This document shows positions 18,723-28,141 of a DNA stretch of 64,000 bases, in pieces; within the stretch, counting starts at the first letter, position 1; every line of letters begins with the position of its first letter. The stretch is from assembly GCA_030828385.1 (NCBI GenBank), contig JAURCS010000001.1:1-64000 (forward strand), in the 5' to 3' direction. A program made the position numbers and the translations under genes. The notes under the pieces are model-generated. The model saw only the letters and a list, made by a program, of their open reading frames with translations, ran no database searches and was not told the DNA's origin. This DNA comes from Gammaproteobacteria bacterium. GTDB taxonomy: Bacteria > Pseudomonadota > Gammaproteobacteria > Pseudomonadales > Pseudohongiellaceae.

Positions 18723-19373
18723 ATGCAGGATTTCCAACAACAGTTTTTAAATTATGTAACGCAAAACAATATTCTTCGCTTTGGAGAGTTCACATTAAAA
18801 TCAGGTAGAAAGAGCCCATATTTTTTTAATGCGGGATTATTTAACAGCGGCGCAGCTCTGGCTTTTTTAGGCTCCTGTTACGCGAAAGCTATTGCCCACG
18901 CCAACCCTGAATATGACATAATTTTTGGCCCTGCCTATAAGGGAATTCCCCTGGCGTCAGCGACGTCAATTGCATTTTGGCAGGAATTCAAGCAGGATAT
19001 TCCGTGGTGCTTTAATCGCAAGGAAGCCAAGGATCACGGTGAAGGTGGCAATATTGTTGGCTCCCCTTTGGAAAACCGGGTACTAATAATAGACGATGTT
19101 ATAACTGCCGGTACTGCTATCAGAGAAACCATGGAAATTATTGCTGCGGCCGGTGCTGTCCCTGCAGCGGTGGTAGTGGCAATGGATCGCCAGGAAAAAG
19201 GCAATGGCGAGTTATCGGCTATCCAGGAAATTGAAAAAGAGTTTTCCATTCCGGTTATTAGTATAATAAATCTACAGCAGATTATTGATTATCTGGCCCA
19301 GCAGGAAAATGAAATCATGACCGAATATTTGCCCAGCATGAAAGAGTATCAGGCGCGCTACGGTATAATGTGA
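18723..19373 (+). CDS. pyrE: Orotate phosphoribosyltransferase
   Basis: PyrE adds the phosphoribosyl group from PRPP to orotate in UMP synthesis. The PRPP-binding motif [14 protein letters not shown] (about residues 119-132) is complete, as is the flexible-loop region [13 protein letters not shown] (100-112). At 216 residues it matches E. coli PyrE (213). The gene follows rph on the same strand after 93 bases, as in E. coli, where pyrE is controlled by attenuation in the rph-pyrE leader. I do not see a clear attenuator hairpin with a T-run in the gap here. Confidence 0.97.
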   Translation: MQDFQQQFLNYVTQNNILRFGEFTLKSGRKSPYFFNAGLFNSGAALAFLGSCYAKAIAHANPEYDIIFGPAYKGIPLASATSIAFWQEFKQDIPWCFNRKEAKDHGEGGNIVGSPLENRVLIIDDVITAGTAIRETMEIIAAAGAVPAAVVVAMDRQEKGNGELSAIQEIEKEFSIPVISIINLQQIIDYLAQQENEIMTEYLPSMKEYQARYGIM

Positions 19374-19446
19374 ATAAAATAACTGTACCAGTTGAAAGTT
19401 TGACCAATTAAATTCAGGAATTTTTATCAGGTAAGATTTGTAAAAA

Positions 19447-20037
19447 ATGTTTAGAAACAAGTTCACAATTTTGCTGCTTATTTCTGCGCTGTTTATTTCC
19501 CAGGCTAATGCTGCCAACCTTTACAAGTACAAGGATGATCAGGGCAGGGAAATTACCGGCTCACGTGTGCCGGCGGAATTTGTAAAAAATGGTTATCAGG
19601 TGCTTAACGAAAGAGGTCAGGTAATCGAAGTTGTACAGAGAACCCTGACAGCAGAAGAACGTGCCGCCCAGTCAGAACAGCTTGAGCAGCAACGCCTGCT
19701 GGAACAGGCAGCCCTGCGCCAGGAAGAAGACAGGATGCTTCTTCGCCTTTATCGCACCCCGGAAGAAGTTGTCAGACGACGCGACGCAACAATTGAACAA
19801 TTGGAAGCACAAATGATTGTGCTGAATTCCCTGCTGGAAGATGCTGAGGAAAAACTGGCAGAATTGGAACAACGGGTTGTAAATAACGAAAATGCCGGAA
19901 CTCAGATTCCTGCCAACTTGGCTGCTCAGGTCGAAGATGCAAGCAATGAAAGAAATCGTCTGGCTACACAGTTAGTCAGGATAGAGTCTGAAATAGAAGA
20001 GGCGATTACTACGGCAGAAAAAACATTAATCGCCTGA
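19447..20037 (+). CDS. DUF4124 exported coiled-coil protein
   Basis: The 196-residue product has a Sec signal peptide (MFRNKFTILLLISALFISQ, cleavage likely after residue 22). The DUF4124 motif follows: NLYKYKDDQGREITGSRVP and then KNGYQVLNERGQVIEVV. From about residue 70 to the end it is Glu/Gln/Arg-rich and predicted coiled coil. DUF4124 proteins are envelope proteins of unknown function. It lies 73 bases after pyrE and is convergent with slmA. Confidence 0.85.
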   Translation: MFRNKFTILLLISALFISQANAANLYKYKDDQGREITGSRVPAEFVKNGYQVLNERGQVIEVVQRTLTAEERAAQSEQLEQQRLLEQAALRQEEDRMLLRLYRTPEEVVRRRDATIEQLEAQMIVLNSLLEDAEEKLAELEQRVVNNENAGTQIPANLAAQVEDASNERNRLATQLVRIESEIEEAITTAEKTLIA

Positions 20038-20178
20038 AAGAACTGCTTAATCTGGAATGAGCGAGATATAGAAAAGGCCTGCTACATTGGCTTTTGAAAC
20101 TTTTCCAGCCAGTCTTCCGAAAAAGTTTTCATTTCATTTAAATTTGCCAATACCTATTATTCACTTTTTTATGGCTGC

Positions 20179-20775
20179 TTATGATCGCCGGAATAAATCC
20201 TGATTCAGGTATGACCACTGCTCATTCCATTGTTCGGTCGGTTTTTGCTGAAAGTCAGTGCGCACAAACTGACTAACCTTTCCTTCAATAAAAGTTAACA
20301 GCAGATTTGATGTCATGGCAGGCGTCATGTTCGAGCGTAAACCTTCCTTGATTTCAGCCTCCCGGAAAATTTGTTTTAACTGGGTGTCGAGACGATTGAA
20401 TACCTGGCTGGCACGATCACGCAAACGCTCGGTTTCTCCGACCAGGGCATCTCCATTGAGCACCCTACTGATACCCGGGTTTTTTTCAGCAAAGGTCAGT
20501 ACCAGTAAAATAATTTTCTCGCATTGCACAAGCGCGGTAGAGCCTTCATTTAGAATGCGGCTAATACGCGAAAAAATAGTGTCTTCCATGAAGTCGATCA
20601 GGCCCTCGAACATTCTGGCCTTGCTGGGAAAATGCCGATACAGCGCCGCTTCTGAAACCCCTATTTCAGCCGCCAGCGCGGCAGTGGTAATTTTTCCGCC
20701 GGGATTACTTTCCAGCATCTGCGCCAGAGCGCGCAGTATCGCCTCTTTTTTCGCACCTTTTTCTCTTGCTGCCAT
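20179..20775 (-). CDS. slmA: Nucleoid occlusion factor SlmA (TetR family)
   Basis: SlmA binds specific sites on the chromosome and blocks FtsZ assembly over DNA. The 198 residues carry a TetR-type helix-turn-helix (TTAALAAEIGVSEAALYRHF, about 30-49) followed by PSKARMFEGLIDFMEDTIFSR, the characteristic SlmA continuation. Length matches E. coli SlmA (198). Position supports the call: SlmA sits in the pyrE-slmA-coaBC neighbourhood in E. coli. It follows argB by 17 bases, so it is probably co-transcribed with it. Confidence 0.95.
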   Translation of the reverse strand: MAAREKGAKKEAILRALAQMLESNPGGKITTAALAAEIGVSEAALYRHFPSKARMFEGLIDFMEDTIFSRISRILNEGSTALVQCEKIILLVLTFAEKNPGISRVLNGDALVGETERLRDRASQVFNRLDTQLKQIFREAEIKEGLRSNMTPAMTSNLLLTFIEGKVSQFVRTDFQQKPTEQWNEQWSYLNQDLFRRS

Positions 20776-20792
20776 AACGGTTACCTGAGCAT

Positions 20793-21740
<948 letters not shown>

Positions 21741-21924
21741 TTATAGCGAATGCTTACTAACTATATTTATCGCGGATTATAAGGCATGTCTTCGCGATGC
21801 CCAAGCCCAACAGAATGGAAACAGGAAGAAAGTGGAAGCTTAAAACGCAGCTATCAACTCCGCGAAGCAATCTGCTGCTGAGTTAACAATTCATCATTCT
21901 CATGAAAGCGTCTGCATGGATGAA

Positions 21925-23307
21925 TTATGAAAGATCTATATTAAGCGCCGGCAAAAGCCTGGAAATTGCCGTCATGAAGAGCGCCTGAATATGTTCCAGC
22001 GCTTCCCGGGAGTCTGCCTCGAAGCGCAGGGTCAGGTTGGGTGTTGTATTTGAAGCCCGTACCAGGCCCCAGGCATGCTCCATTTCTGCTCGCACGCCAT
22101 CAAGCGTGCTAATGCGGGCAGCAGGAATTGTCAGCTGCTCCAGCAGGATGTTCATAATCGGGAATTTTTCGTCCTCACTGACACTGATAGTCAGCTCTGG
22201 TGTACTGAAGGTTTGTGGGCAAGCAGCTAAAAGCTCATCGGCACTGCGGTTGTTCTTGTCCATCAGCTCAAGAAAGCGGGCAGCACTGTACATACCGTCA
22301 TCGAAGCCGAACCAGCGGTGCTTGAAGAAAATGTGGGCTGAATATTCGCCGCCCAGCAAGGCATCCGTGGCTTGCATTTGCTGTTTCACATAGGAATGGC
22401 CACTTTTACACATGACCGGATTACCGCCATATTGGCTTATCATTTGCGCCAGATGCTGGCTGCTTTTTACATCAAAAATGATATTGGCGCCCGGGTTCTC
22501 TGGCACGATGTCGGCAATAAAGGTCAGCATCATCTTGTCGGCATCAATGATTTTTCCCGTCTTGCTGACAAGTACTACCCGATCACCATCGCCGTCAAAG
22601 GCAATTCCCAGAGCCGCCTGCTCGCGAATTGTCAGGGCAATCAGGTCCTGCAGGTTTTCCTCGCGAGTTGGATCCGGGTGGTGATTGGGGAAATTACCAT
22701 CGGCCTCACAATATAGAGGAATCACCTGGCAACCCAGTGCTGCAAAAAGCATGGGCGCGCAATTGGCAGCGATACCATTGCCACAATCAATCACCACTTT
22801 ATAAGGTTCTTTAAACACGATATCGCGACAAATGATCTTGATATAGTCAGCTTTTACATCGACAGCAGAGAGCGTCCCGTGCCCTGTATGGAAATCCTCA
22901 CGCATGATCCTCTCTTTCAGGCGGGTAATTTGATCCGCTGCCAGGCAATTATTTTGCAGCACAATTTTTACCCCGTTGTAATTCCTGGGGTTATGGCTGC
23001 CGGTGATCATTACCCCGGAGTTTGTTTCCAGGGTATGAGTGGCAAAATACATCAGCGGCGTTGGAGCGATGCCGATATTGATAACATTGCAACCTGTTGA
23101 AAGAATGCCCTGGATCATGGCTTCAGCAAAAGTTGGGCTGGACAGGCGCGCATCGGCACCTACCACAAGACACTTCTCACCCAGATCGAGGGCTTCACTG
23201 GCCACCGCGCGGCCAATCAGTCTGATGATATTTTCATCAAGCCCTTCACCGACAATGCCCCTGATGTCATAGGCGCGAAAAATATTGGCAGGAATCTGAA
23301 CCGTCAC
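21925..23307 (-). CDS. algC: Phosphomannomutase/phosphoglucomutase (AlgC type)
   Basis: This alpha-D-phosphohexomutase interconverts mannose- or glucose-6-phosphate and the 1-phosphates for surface polysaccharides. The catalytic phosphoserine loop TGSHNPRNYNG (Ser at 104 from this start), the metal loop FDGDGDR, and the sugar-binding GGEYSAH motif are all present. The frame opens at TTG 23343, which overlaps coaBC; the GTG at 23307 begins right before IPANIFRAYDIRG, where family members start, so I prefer it. It sits between coaBC and argB as in Pseudomonas, where dut lies between coaBC and algC; dut is absent here. Confidence 0.94.
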   Translation of the reverse strand: MTVQIPANIFRAYDIRGIVGEGLDENIIRLIGRAVASEALDLGEKCLVVGADARLSSPTFAEAMIQGILSTGCNVINIGIAPTPLMYFATHTLETNSGVMITGSHNPRNYNGVKIVLQNNCLAADQITRLKERIMREDFHTGHGTLSAVDVKADYIKIICRDIVFKEPYKVVIDCGNGIAANCAPMLFAALGCQVIPLYCEADGNFPNHHPDPTREENLQDLIALTIREQAALGIAFDGDGDRVVLVSKTGKIIDADKMMLTFIADIVPENPGANIIFDVKSSQHLAQMISQYGGNPVMCKSGHSYVKQQMQATDALLGGEYSAHIFFKHRWFGFDDGMYSAARFLELMDKNNRSADELLAACPQTFSTPELTISVSEDEKFPIMNILLEQLTIPAARISTLDGVRAEMEHAWGLVRASNTTPNLTLRFEADSREALEHIQALFMTAISRLLPALNIDLS

Positions 23308-23315
23308 TCTTGCTA

Positions 23316-24509
23316 CTATTCCGTTTTTGATTTTCGGTAACAACGGGCAATAAGTGACACCATGTCGCGTGCCAGACTGGACTTGCTGCTCCGCGGAAAG
23401 GGGTGTTCACCTTCGGGCCAGTAGGCCGTGGCGAGGGCAGATTCGCTGTTAAACGTGTCGGCAGCATTATTTGCAAAGATGAGATCAAGTTTCTTGTCCA
23501 GCAGTTTTTTTCTGGCATATTCTTCAATATTTTGGGTTTCGGCAGCGAAGCCAACACAAAAAGGACGCTGGGCCGACAGGGAAATTTGGGCAAGGATATC
23601 CGGATTTTTGATCAGGCTAAGCTCCATGGTGTCGGCATTTTTCTTGATTTTTTCACTGGCACTGTTGGCCGGACGGTAATCAGCAACCGCAGCAACACTG
23701 ATGAAGATGTCTCCCGGAACAACCTGGCAGGCATCAAGCATTTGCCTGGCGCTTTCAACCGCAACCAGCTTGACTTGTGGTGGGGGTTCCAGCGCTACAG
23801 GGCCGCTTACCAGAACCACCTTGGCGCCTGCTTCCATGGCGGCCCTTGCCAGGGCATAGCCCATTTTGCCGGAACTGTGATTGCTGATATAACGCACAGG
23901 ATCTATGGCCTCGCGCGTTGGGCCAGCGGTAATGGTAATGTTGACTCCGGCCAGCTCGCCGGTTTCAAACATAGCTGCAGCAGCCTGTGCAATTTCTTCC
24001 GGCTCCAGCATTCTGCCAAGGCCGACATCGCCACAAGCCTGTTCGCCTGAGGCCGGCCCCAGAACCGTGATATTTTTCTGCTTAAGTTGTTGCAGATTAT
24101 CCTGGGTATTCTGATTGCGCCACATGGCCTGATTCATGGCCGGGGCAACAGCGATGGGCGCATTGGTCGCCAGACATAGGGTGGATAAAAGGTCTTCGGC
24201 ACGACCCTGGCTCAGGCGCGCAATAAAGTTGGCGCTGGCGGGTGCTATCAGTACCAGATCAGCCCAGCGAGCCAGCTCAATATGCCCCATGGCGGCTTCT
24301 GCTTCTTCATCAAGTAACTCGATATGGACACGGTTTCCGGAAAGCGCCTGGAATGTCAGGGAGGTAATAAATTCCGCTGCTGAGGGAGTCATGACGACTC
24401 TTACATCAGCACCGGCCTTGATCAGCAGCCGACACAGTTCCGCGGCTTTATAGGCGGCAATGCCCCCGGTTACACCAAGAATTATTTGTTTGTTGGAGAG
24501 ACTTAGCAT
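23316..24509 (-). CDS. coaBC: Bifunctional CoaBC (Dfp) flavoprotein
   Basis: CoaB joins cysteine to 4'-phosphopantothenate and CoaC decarboxylates the product to 4'-phosphopantetheine. In the 397 residues, the CoaC half has GVTGGIAAYK (12-21), the active-site His 76, the PAMNQAMW motif (Asn 126), and the ACGDVGLGRM cysteine (159). The CoaB half begins with ITAGPTREAIDPVR and has the SEKIKK lysine motif. coaD, the next CoA enzyme, is at 47 kb. The product is complete and has no transmembrane segment. Confidence 0.97.
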   Translation of the reverse strand: MLSLSNKQIILGVTGGIAAYKAAELCRLLIKAGADVRVVMTPSAAEFITSLTFQALSGNRVHIELLDEEAEAAMGHIELARWADLVLIAPASANFIARLSQGRAEDLLSTLCLATNAPIAVAPAMNQAMWRNQNTQDNLQQLKQKNITVLGPASGEQACGDVGLGRMLEPEEIAQAAAAMFETGELAGVNITITAGPTREAIDPVRYISNHSSGKMGYALARAAMEAGAKVVLVSGPVALEPPPQVKLVAVESARQMLDACQVVPGDIFISVAAVADYRPANSASEKIKKNADTMELSLIKNPDILAQISLSAQRPFCVGFAAETQNIEEYARKKLLDKKLDLIFANNAADTFNSESALATAYWPEGEHPFPRSSKSSLARDMVSLIARCYRKSKTE

Positions 24510-24750
24510 GGCAGTCCAAAGTCAGGCAGAAAATAAAACCTGGGCTATAGTAAAAAATGTAGCCACTGTTTTTTATTTAATTTAAAACCAAGCATCCAGC
24601 TAACCAACTAATTTAGCTGCAGATCAGCTTCACAAAAGTGTGGCACAAAAGCGACGAAAGACTAACAGCATGAACGTGTAGATTCAATTTGCGCGGAATG
24701 CTGGTTATTCAAGAGGATAGGGGGATGTCAGCAACTTACGGGGGTATAGG

Positions 24751-25425
24751 GTGGCAATAGCAGACTGGCCGAATAGTGAGAAGCCACGAGAGAAACTGAT
24801 CACTGCGGGAGCCCATACCCTGTCAGATGCCGAACTGCTGGCCATTTTTCTGCGCACTGGAACCCGGGGGGCATCGGCGCTGGACATGGCCAGAGGCTTG
24901 ATCAGCATATTTGGCGGTCTCAGAGGCATCCTGGGAGCTTCCAGAGAAGAGTTCTGCGCTTTTCCGGGTATTGGGCGCAGTAAATTTGCCCAGTTACAGG
25001 CGGCCACTGAGCTTGCCCAGCGCTGCCTTCAGGAAACCCTGTTAAGGGAAGATGTATTCTGTAACTCTCGTATTACCCGGCAGTATGTGAAATCAAGGTT
25101 GATTGATCGCGGCAGAGAGGTGTTCCTGTGCCTGTTTCTGGATAGCCAGAATCGGCTGATTGCCCAGGAAGAGTTGTTTCTGGGCACTATCGACGGCGCA
25201 TCGGTCCATCCGCGGGAAGTGATAAAGCGGGCGCTGTATCACAATGCTGCCGCCCTGATTTTTGCTCACAACCACCCGTCCGGAATATCTGAACCCAGCC
25301 AGGCCGATATCAGTATCACCCAGCGTTTGAAAAACCTGCTAGCGGAGGTGGATATCCGCACCCTGGATCACCTGATTGTCGGAGAAGGCGAAGTGCGCTC
25401 TCTGGCTGAGCAAGGCTACCTCTAG
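24751..25425 (+). CDS. radC: RadC family JAB-domain protein
   Basis: The 224 residues match E. coli RadC (222). The N-terminal KPREKLITAGAHTLSDAELLAI and a helix-hairpin-helix region (FPGIGRSKFAQLQA) precede a JAB/MPN metalloprotease-like core with FAHNHPSGISEPSQAD (HxHxxSGxxxxSxxD, about 170-185) intact. Despite the name, a role in DNA repair is not established. The start is GTG 24751 with a GGGGG-rich ribosome region. It is divergent from coaBC, as in E. coli. Confidence 0.95.
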   Translation: MAIADWPNSEKPREKLITAGAHTLSDAELLAIFLRTGTRGASALDMARGLISIFGGLRGILGASREEFCAFPGIGRSKFAQLQAATELAQRCLQETLLREDVFCNSRITRQYVKSRLIDRGREVFLCLFLDSQNRLIAQEELFLGTIDGASVHPREVIKRALYHNAAALIFAHNHPSGISEPSQADISITQRLKNLLAEVDIRTLDHLIVGEGEVRSLAEQGYL

Positions 25426-25519
25426 CCTGTTTGAACAACTAAATCCTGTATCCGCCGCCAAATGCTTTAAGATAAAGAGTTGCCGGGGAGTGTCCAGATG
25501 GGATGATCCTGAGAAATCC

Positions 25520-25548
25520 TTGAATTTAACCTGCTGTTCTGGTATAAA
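25520..25548 (+). promoter_or_regulatory. Sigma-70 promoter of rpmB-rpmG
   Basis: A -35 TTGAAT (25520-25525) and a -10 TATAAA (25543-25548) are separated by 17 bases, with a TGG extended -10 just before the hexamer. It lies 75 bases upstream of the rpmB ATG. This is the best-formed sigma-70 promoter I noticed in the window, as expected for ribosomal protein genes. Confidence 0.65.
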
Positions 25549-25622
25549 ACGCGCTCTTTTTTTCACCGAATTTAACGCAAGGCCCTTGCAGGTCGATTTT
25601 GCGGAATGAACGAGGCAATACA

Positions 25623-25859
25623 ATGTCTAGAGTATGCATGGTTACAGGCAAAAAACCGGTCACTGGCAACAATGTGTCCCATGCCAAGAACAGAACCAGA
25701 CGCCGTTTTTCCCCAAACCTACATTCACACAGGTTTTGGGTTGAGTCTGAAAAACGTTTTGTAAAACTGCGCCTGTCCAGTAAAGGCATGCGTATCATTG
25801 ATAAACTGGGCATCGACCAGGTTCTTAGTGATATCCGCGGGCGTGGCGAAAAAATTTAG
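25623..25859 (+). CDS. rpmB: 50S ribosomal protein L28
   Basis: The 78-residue product ([20 protein letters not shown]...) matches E. coli L28 (78). The start is ATG 25623, preceded by GAACGAGGCAAT; the frame is open 8 codons further upstream but the family starts here. Only a single cysteine is present, so this is the non-zinc (C-minus) form. Basic and cytoplasmic. It is followed after 85 bases by rpmG. Confidence 0.98.
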   Translation: MSRVCMVTGKKPVTGNNVSHAKNRTRRRFSPNLHSHRFWVESEKRFVKLRLSSKGMRIIDKLGIDQVLSDIRGRGEKI

Positions 25860-25944
25860 TTCGATTATTCGATTAAATTTATTTCATTTATAAATAATTC
25901 TACTGCCCTGAAAATACGTCAGGGCCAGTTCAGAGGCAAAGAAG

Positions 25945-26100
25945 ATGAGAGATAAAATCAGACTGGTTTCCAGTGCAGGTACTGGACACTTCTATACGAC
26001 AGACAAGAACAAACGCAACATGCCAGACAAGATGGCAATCAAGAAATTTGATCCTGTTGCTCGCAAGCACGTTACTTATACAGAAGCGAAAATCAAGTAA
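25945..26100 (+). CDS. rpmG: 50S ribosomal protein L33
   Basis: The short gene of 51 codons plus stop starts at ATG 25945 after an AGAGGCAAAGAAG ribosome region. It encodes [20 protein letters not shown]... ending in TYTEAKIK, the classic L33 sequence. It contains no cysteine, so it is the zinc-independent paralogue type found in E. coli. It forms an operon with rpmB. Confidence 0.98.
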   Translation: MRDKIRLVSSAGTGHFYTTDKNKRNMPDKMAIKKFDPVARKHVTYTEAKIK

Positions 26101-26113
26101 GGCGTTTTTTATC

Positions 26114-26140
26114 CAGGTATTCCTGAATCAGGAATACCTG
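26114..26140 (+). terminator. Perfect 13-bp inverted repeat after rpmG, possible terminator
   Basis: CAGGTATTCCTGA (26114-26126) is followed, after one base, by its exact reverse complement ending at 26140. It begins 14 bases after the rpmG stop. The base following the stem is not part of a clear T-run, so rho-independent termination is only possible; it could instead be an mRNA 3'-stabilising hairpin or a protein-binding palindrome. Confidence 0.45.
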
Positions 26141-26275
26141 TCTTGTGCATACTTGTATCCCGAACACCTTTGATCCAGAAAGATTTTTGCCGTCAGTCAG
26201 TAAATCCGGTACTTTTTTTTAGCATTTCCCGGTCCCTCTACTCTTCTTAATCACGACCCTTTCTTTATTTTCAGC

Positions 26276-26869
26276 TTACTGCCTGGGCTGATTACCGGAC
26301 CAACGATTTACCAGCCCACTTTCCAGACCAAACAAGTCCAGGGCACGTCCTACGCTCTGTTGCACCATGTCATCCAGTGTTTCTGGCCGGGTATAAAACG
26401 CAGGTACCGGTGGATTAACAATAGCGCCCATATTGGTCACTCTGAGCATACTCTCAAGATGACCGGCATGCAGTGGTGTTTCCCTGACCATCAATACCAG
26501 TTTTCGACGTTCCTTCAACACCACATCAGCAGCTCGACTTAACAGTGAAGAGGTCACTCCGGTGGCGACTTCAGAGAGGGTTTTGATGGAGCAGGGGGCA
26601 ACCAGCATCCCCAGTGTTTGATAACTACCACTGGAAATACACGCACCAATGTCTGCGTTGGCATAATGATAATCTGCCAGTTCAAGAAGTTCATTGATGG
26701 TGACCGAACTTTCCTGGCTCAGGGTTACCTTGGCGGATTTGCTTACAACCAGATGGGTTTCGATATCCAGCTTGCGAAGCGTTTTTAGAGCTTCTATTCC
26801 GTAAACAATGCCGGAGGCACCGCTGATGCCGACAATAATTCTGGGTTTGCTAGTGGGACTGCCGCTCAT
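26276..26869 (-). CDS. ubiX: Flavin prenyltransferase UbiX
   Basis: UbiX makes the prenylated FMN cofactor used by the UbiD decarboxylase in ubiquinone synthesis. In 197 residues it has IVGISGASGIVYG (about 11-23, FMN site), the VSKSAKVTL strand, the CSIKTLSEVATGVTSSLLSRAADVVLKE core (Cys/Ser-rich, about 97-124), RRKLVLMVRETPLHAGHLESML and PAFYTRPETLDDMV, all diagnostic. ubiD is not in the window; ubiA is at 6.1-7.0 kb. It lies at the left edge of the block that separates rpmG from mutM. Confidence 0.95.
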   Translation of the reverse strand: MSGSPTSKPRIIVGISGASGIVYGIEALKTLRKLDIETHLVVSKSAKVTLSQESSVTINELLELADYHYANADIGACISSGSYQTLGMLVAPCSIKTLSEVATGVTSSLLSRAADVVLKERRKLVLMVRETPLHAGHLESMLRVTNMGAIVNPPVPAFYTRPETLDDMVQQSVGRALDLFGLESGLVNRWSGNQPRQ

Positions 26870-26966
26870 TCGATTGACCTTTTGAGGATGGTGTATGTCA
26901 TTGTAGCCAGTGCAGGGGATGCTTCCAATGGCTTTATCTGTTTGGTTTTTACCTGTCCAGGCGTAT

Positions 26967-27275
26967 TCAATTTTTTATTGGCGGGTCACGCGCAACAAGA
27001 GGCGCATTGAGTAAATATCTGTCAATACAGACTATCAAGGCAGGGAATGTACCGAGGAGAAAAAATGACATGCCCGCCATGATGGCCAGGCCAATAAATA
27101 TCCAGGTCATGATCATCCATGCGGTCAACATTGTCAGACCATGAATGATGGGAACATAACTTTGTTTCCTGCACTGCGGGCAATAAGCCGGAGAAAAAGA
27201 GACCGAAAAAATTTTCTGGTAACTGGAAACGGTTTCCTTGTGACAATGTGGACATTCATAAAATTTTTTTGCCAT
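26967..27275 (-). CDS. Small zinc-ribbon membrane protein, unknown
   Basis: The 102-residue protein starts with two CxxC pairs (CPHC at 8-11 and CPQC at 32-35), a likely zinc ribbon. Two adjacent hydrophobic helices (about 47-66 and 69-87) and a short C-terminal tail follow. I do not recognise a named family; the layout resembles small DUF983-type membrane proteins without matching them convincingly. It is a single gene between ubiX and a divergent cytochrome. Confidence 0.5.
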   Translation of the reverse strand: MAKKFYECPHCHKETVSSYQKIFSVSFSPAYCPQCRKQSYVPIIHGLTMLTAWMIMTWIFIGLAIMAGMSFFLLGTFPALIVCIDRYLLNAPLVARDPPIKN

Positions 27276-27423
27276 CGTATACTTTAGCTATCCTGTTTAT
27301 TCATGGTAAAGATATCACGAGAGCAGTCTTTTTTTAAATCCAACATCAAAGTTGATTCAGGTCAAAATTTGAAAAACTGACGGTGTGATACTTAAGGGGT
27401 TTATTAACAGGAGGACCTTACCA

Positions 27424-27975
27424 ATGAACACTTGTTTTAATTTAACATTCATAAATGCCCTGAAAAAATTCATTGCGCTTTTTTTGACAGGGATTACTGT
27501 GAGTATTTCCTGTTCTACCTCTCTTACAGCACACCCTGATGAGAGTGATATTCCCGTACCCGTGAGTATCAATGCCCTGATGGTGACACTGATTGATCAC
27601 TCAGCGCATTACATCTGGGATTATGCGGCATTGGAACGGGAAATTTCCGACGATGAATGGCGTACCGTTGAATATTATGCGATTCAGCTTGCCGGCTCAG
27701 GCCCGCTAATGACTTTGGGTGGGTCGGGCAGTATGGATAATACCTGGGCGGCCACTGATTCCTGGGTAAGCTACTCACGCACCATGACCAATGCAGCGAT
27801 GCTGGCTCTGGATGCCGCCAAGAACAAGGATAAAGCCTTACTGGCGAGCACGGGAGACGTTATTGTTGCCAGTTGCGAGGGTTGCCACAATGCTTTCAAG
27901 CCTGGCGTTCCCACCGAGGGTATTATGCATGCCCCTGATTATGATTACCTGTACCACCTGTTTGAAAGAAAATAA
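27424..27975 (+). CDS. Cytochrome c-prime-like exported protein
   Basis: The 183-residue product has a hydrophobic signal peptide (about 12-35, cleavage likely near SLTA-HPD). The remainder is mostly helical with a single CEGCH heme motif at 151-155, about 28 residues from the end. A C-terminal CxxCH on a helical bundle is the pattern of cytochrome c-prime rather than class I cytochromes. Likely periplasmic; gas binding or electron transfer is a family-level possibility only. The ATG at 27424 is chosen because AGGAGG lies 10 bases upstream. A strong terminator follows. Confidence 0.65.
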   Translation: MNTCFNLTFINALKKFIALFLTGITVSISCSTSLTAHPDESDIPVPVSINALMVTLIDHSAHYIWDYAALEREISDDEWRTVEYYAIQLAGSGPLMTLGGSGSMDNTWAATDSWVSYSRTMTNAAMLALDAAKNKDKALLASTGDVIVASCEGCHNAFKPGVPTEGIMHAPDYDYLYHLFERK

Positions 27976-28037
27976 TCTGCTTCGCTGAACGATGAAGTAC
28001 GAATATTCAGCTCAAGTCATAAGCAAAAATAATAAAG

Positions 28038-28071
28038 AGCGCTCTCATAAATTTTTAGAGCGCTTTTTTTT
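28038..28071 (+). terminator. Rho-independent terminator
   Basis: An 8-bp stem (AGCGCTCT at 28038-28045, AGAGCGCT at 28057-28064) with an 11-base loop is followed by a run of T to 28071. It terminates the cytochrome gene and, because A/T-rich sequence also flanks the left side, may serve the convergent M48 protease gene. Confidence 0.85.
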
Positions 28072-28141
28072 GCTTTCCACATGGACTTGTTGGATCTGGT
28101 AACTCGAGAATCAGACGTTGACGCTCTTAAGCGTTGATAGG

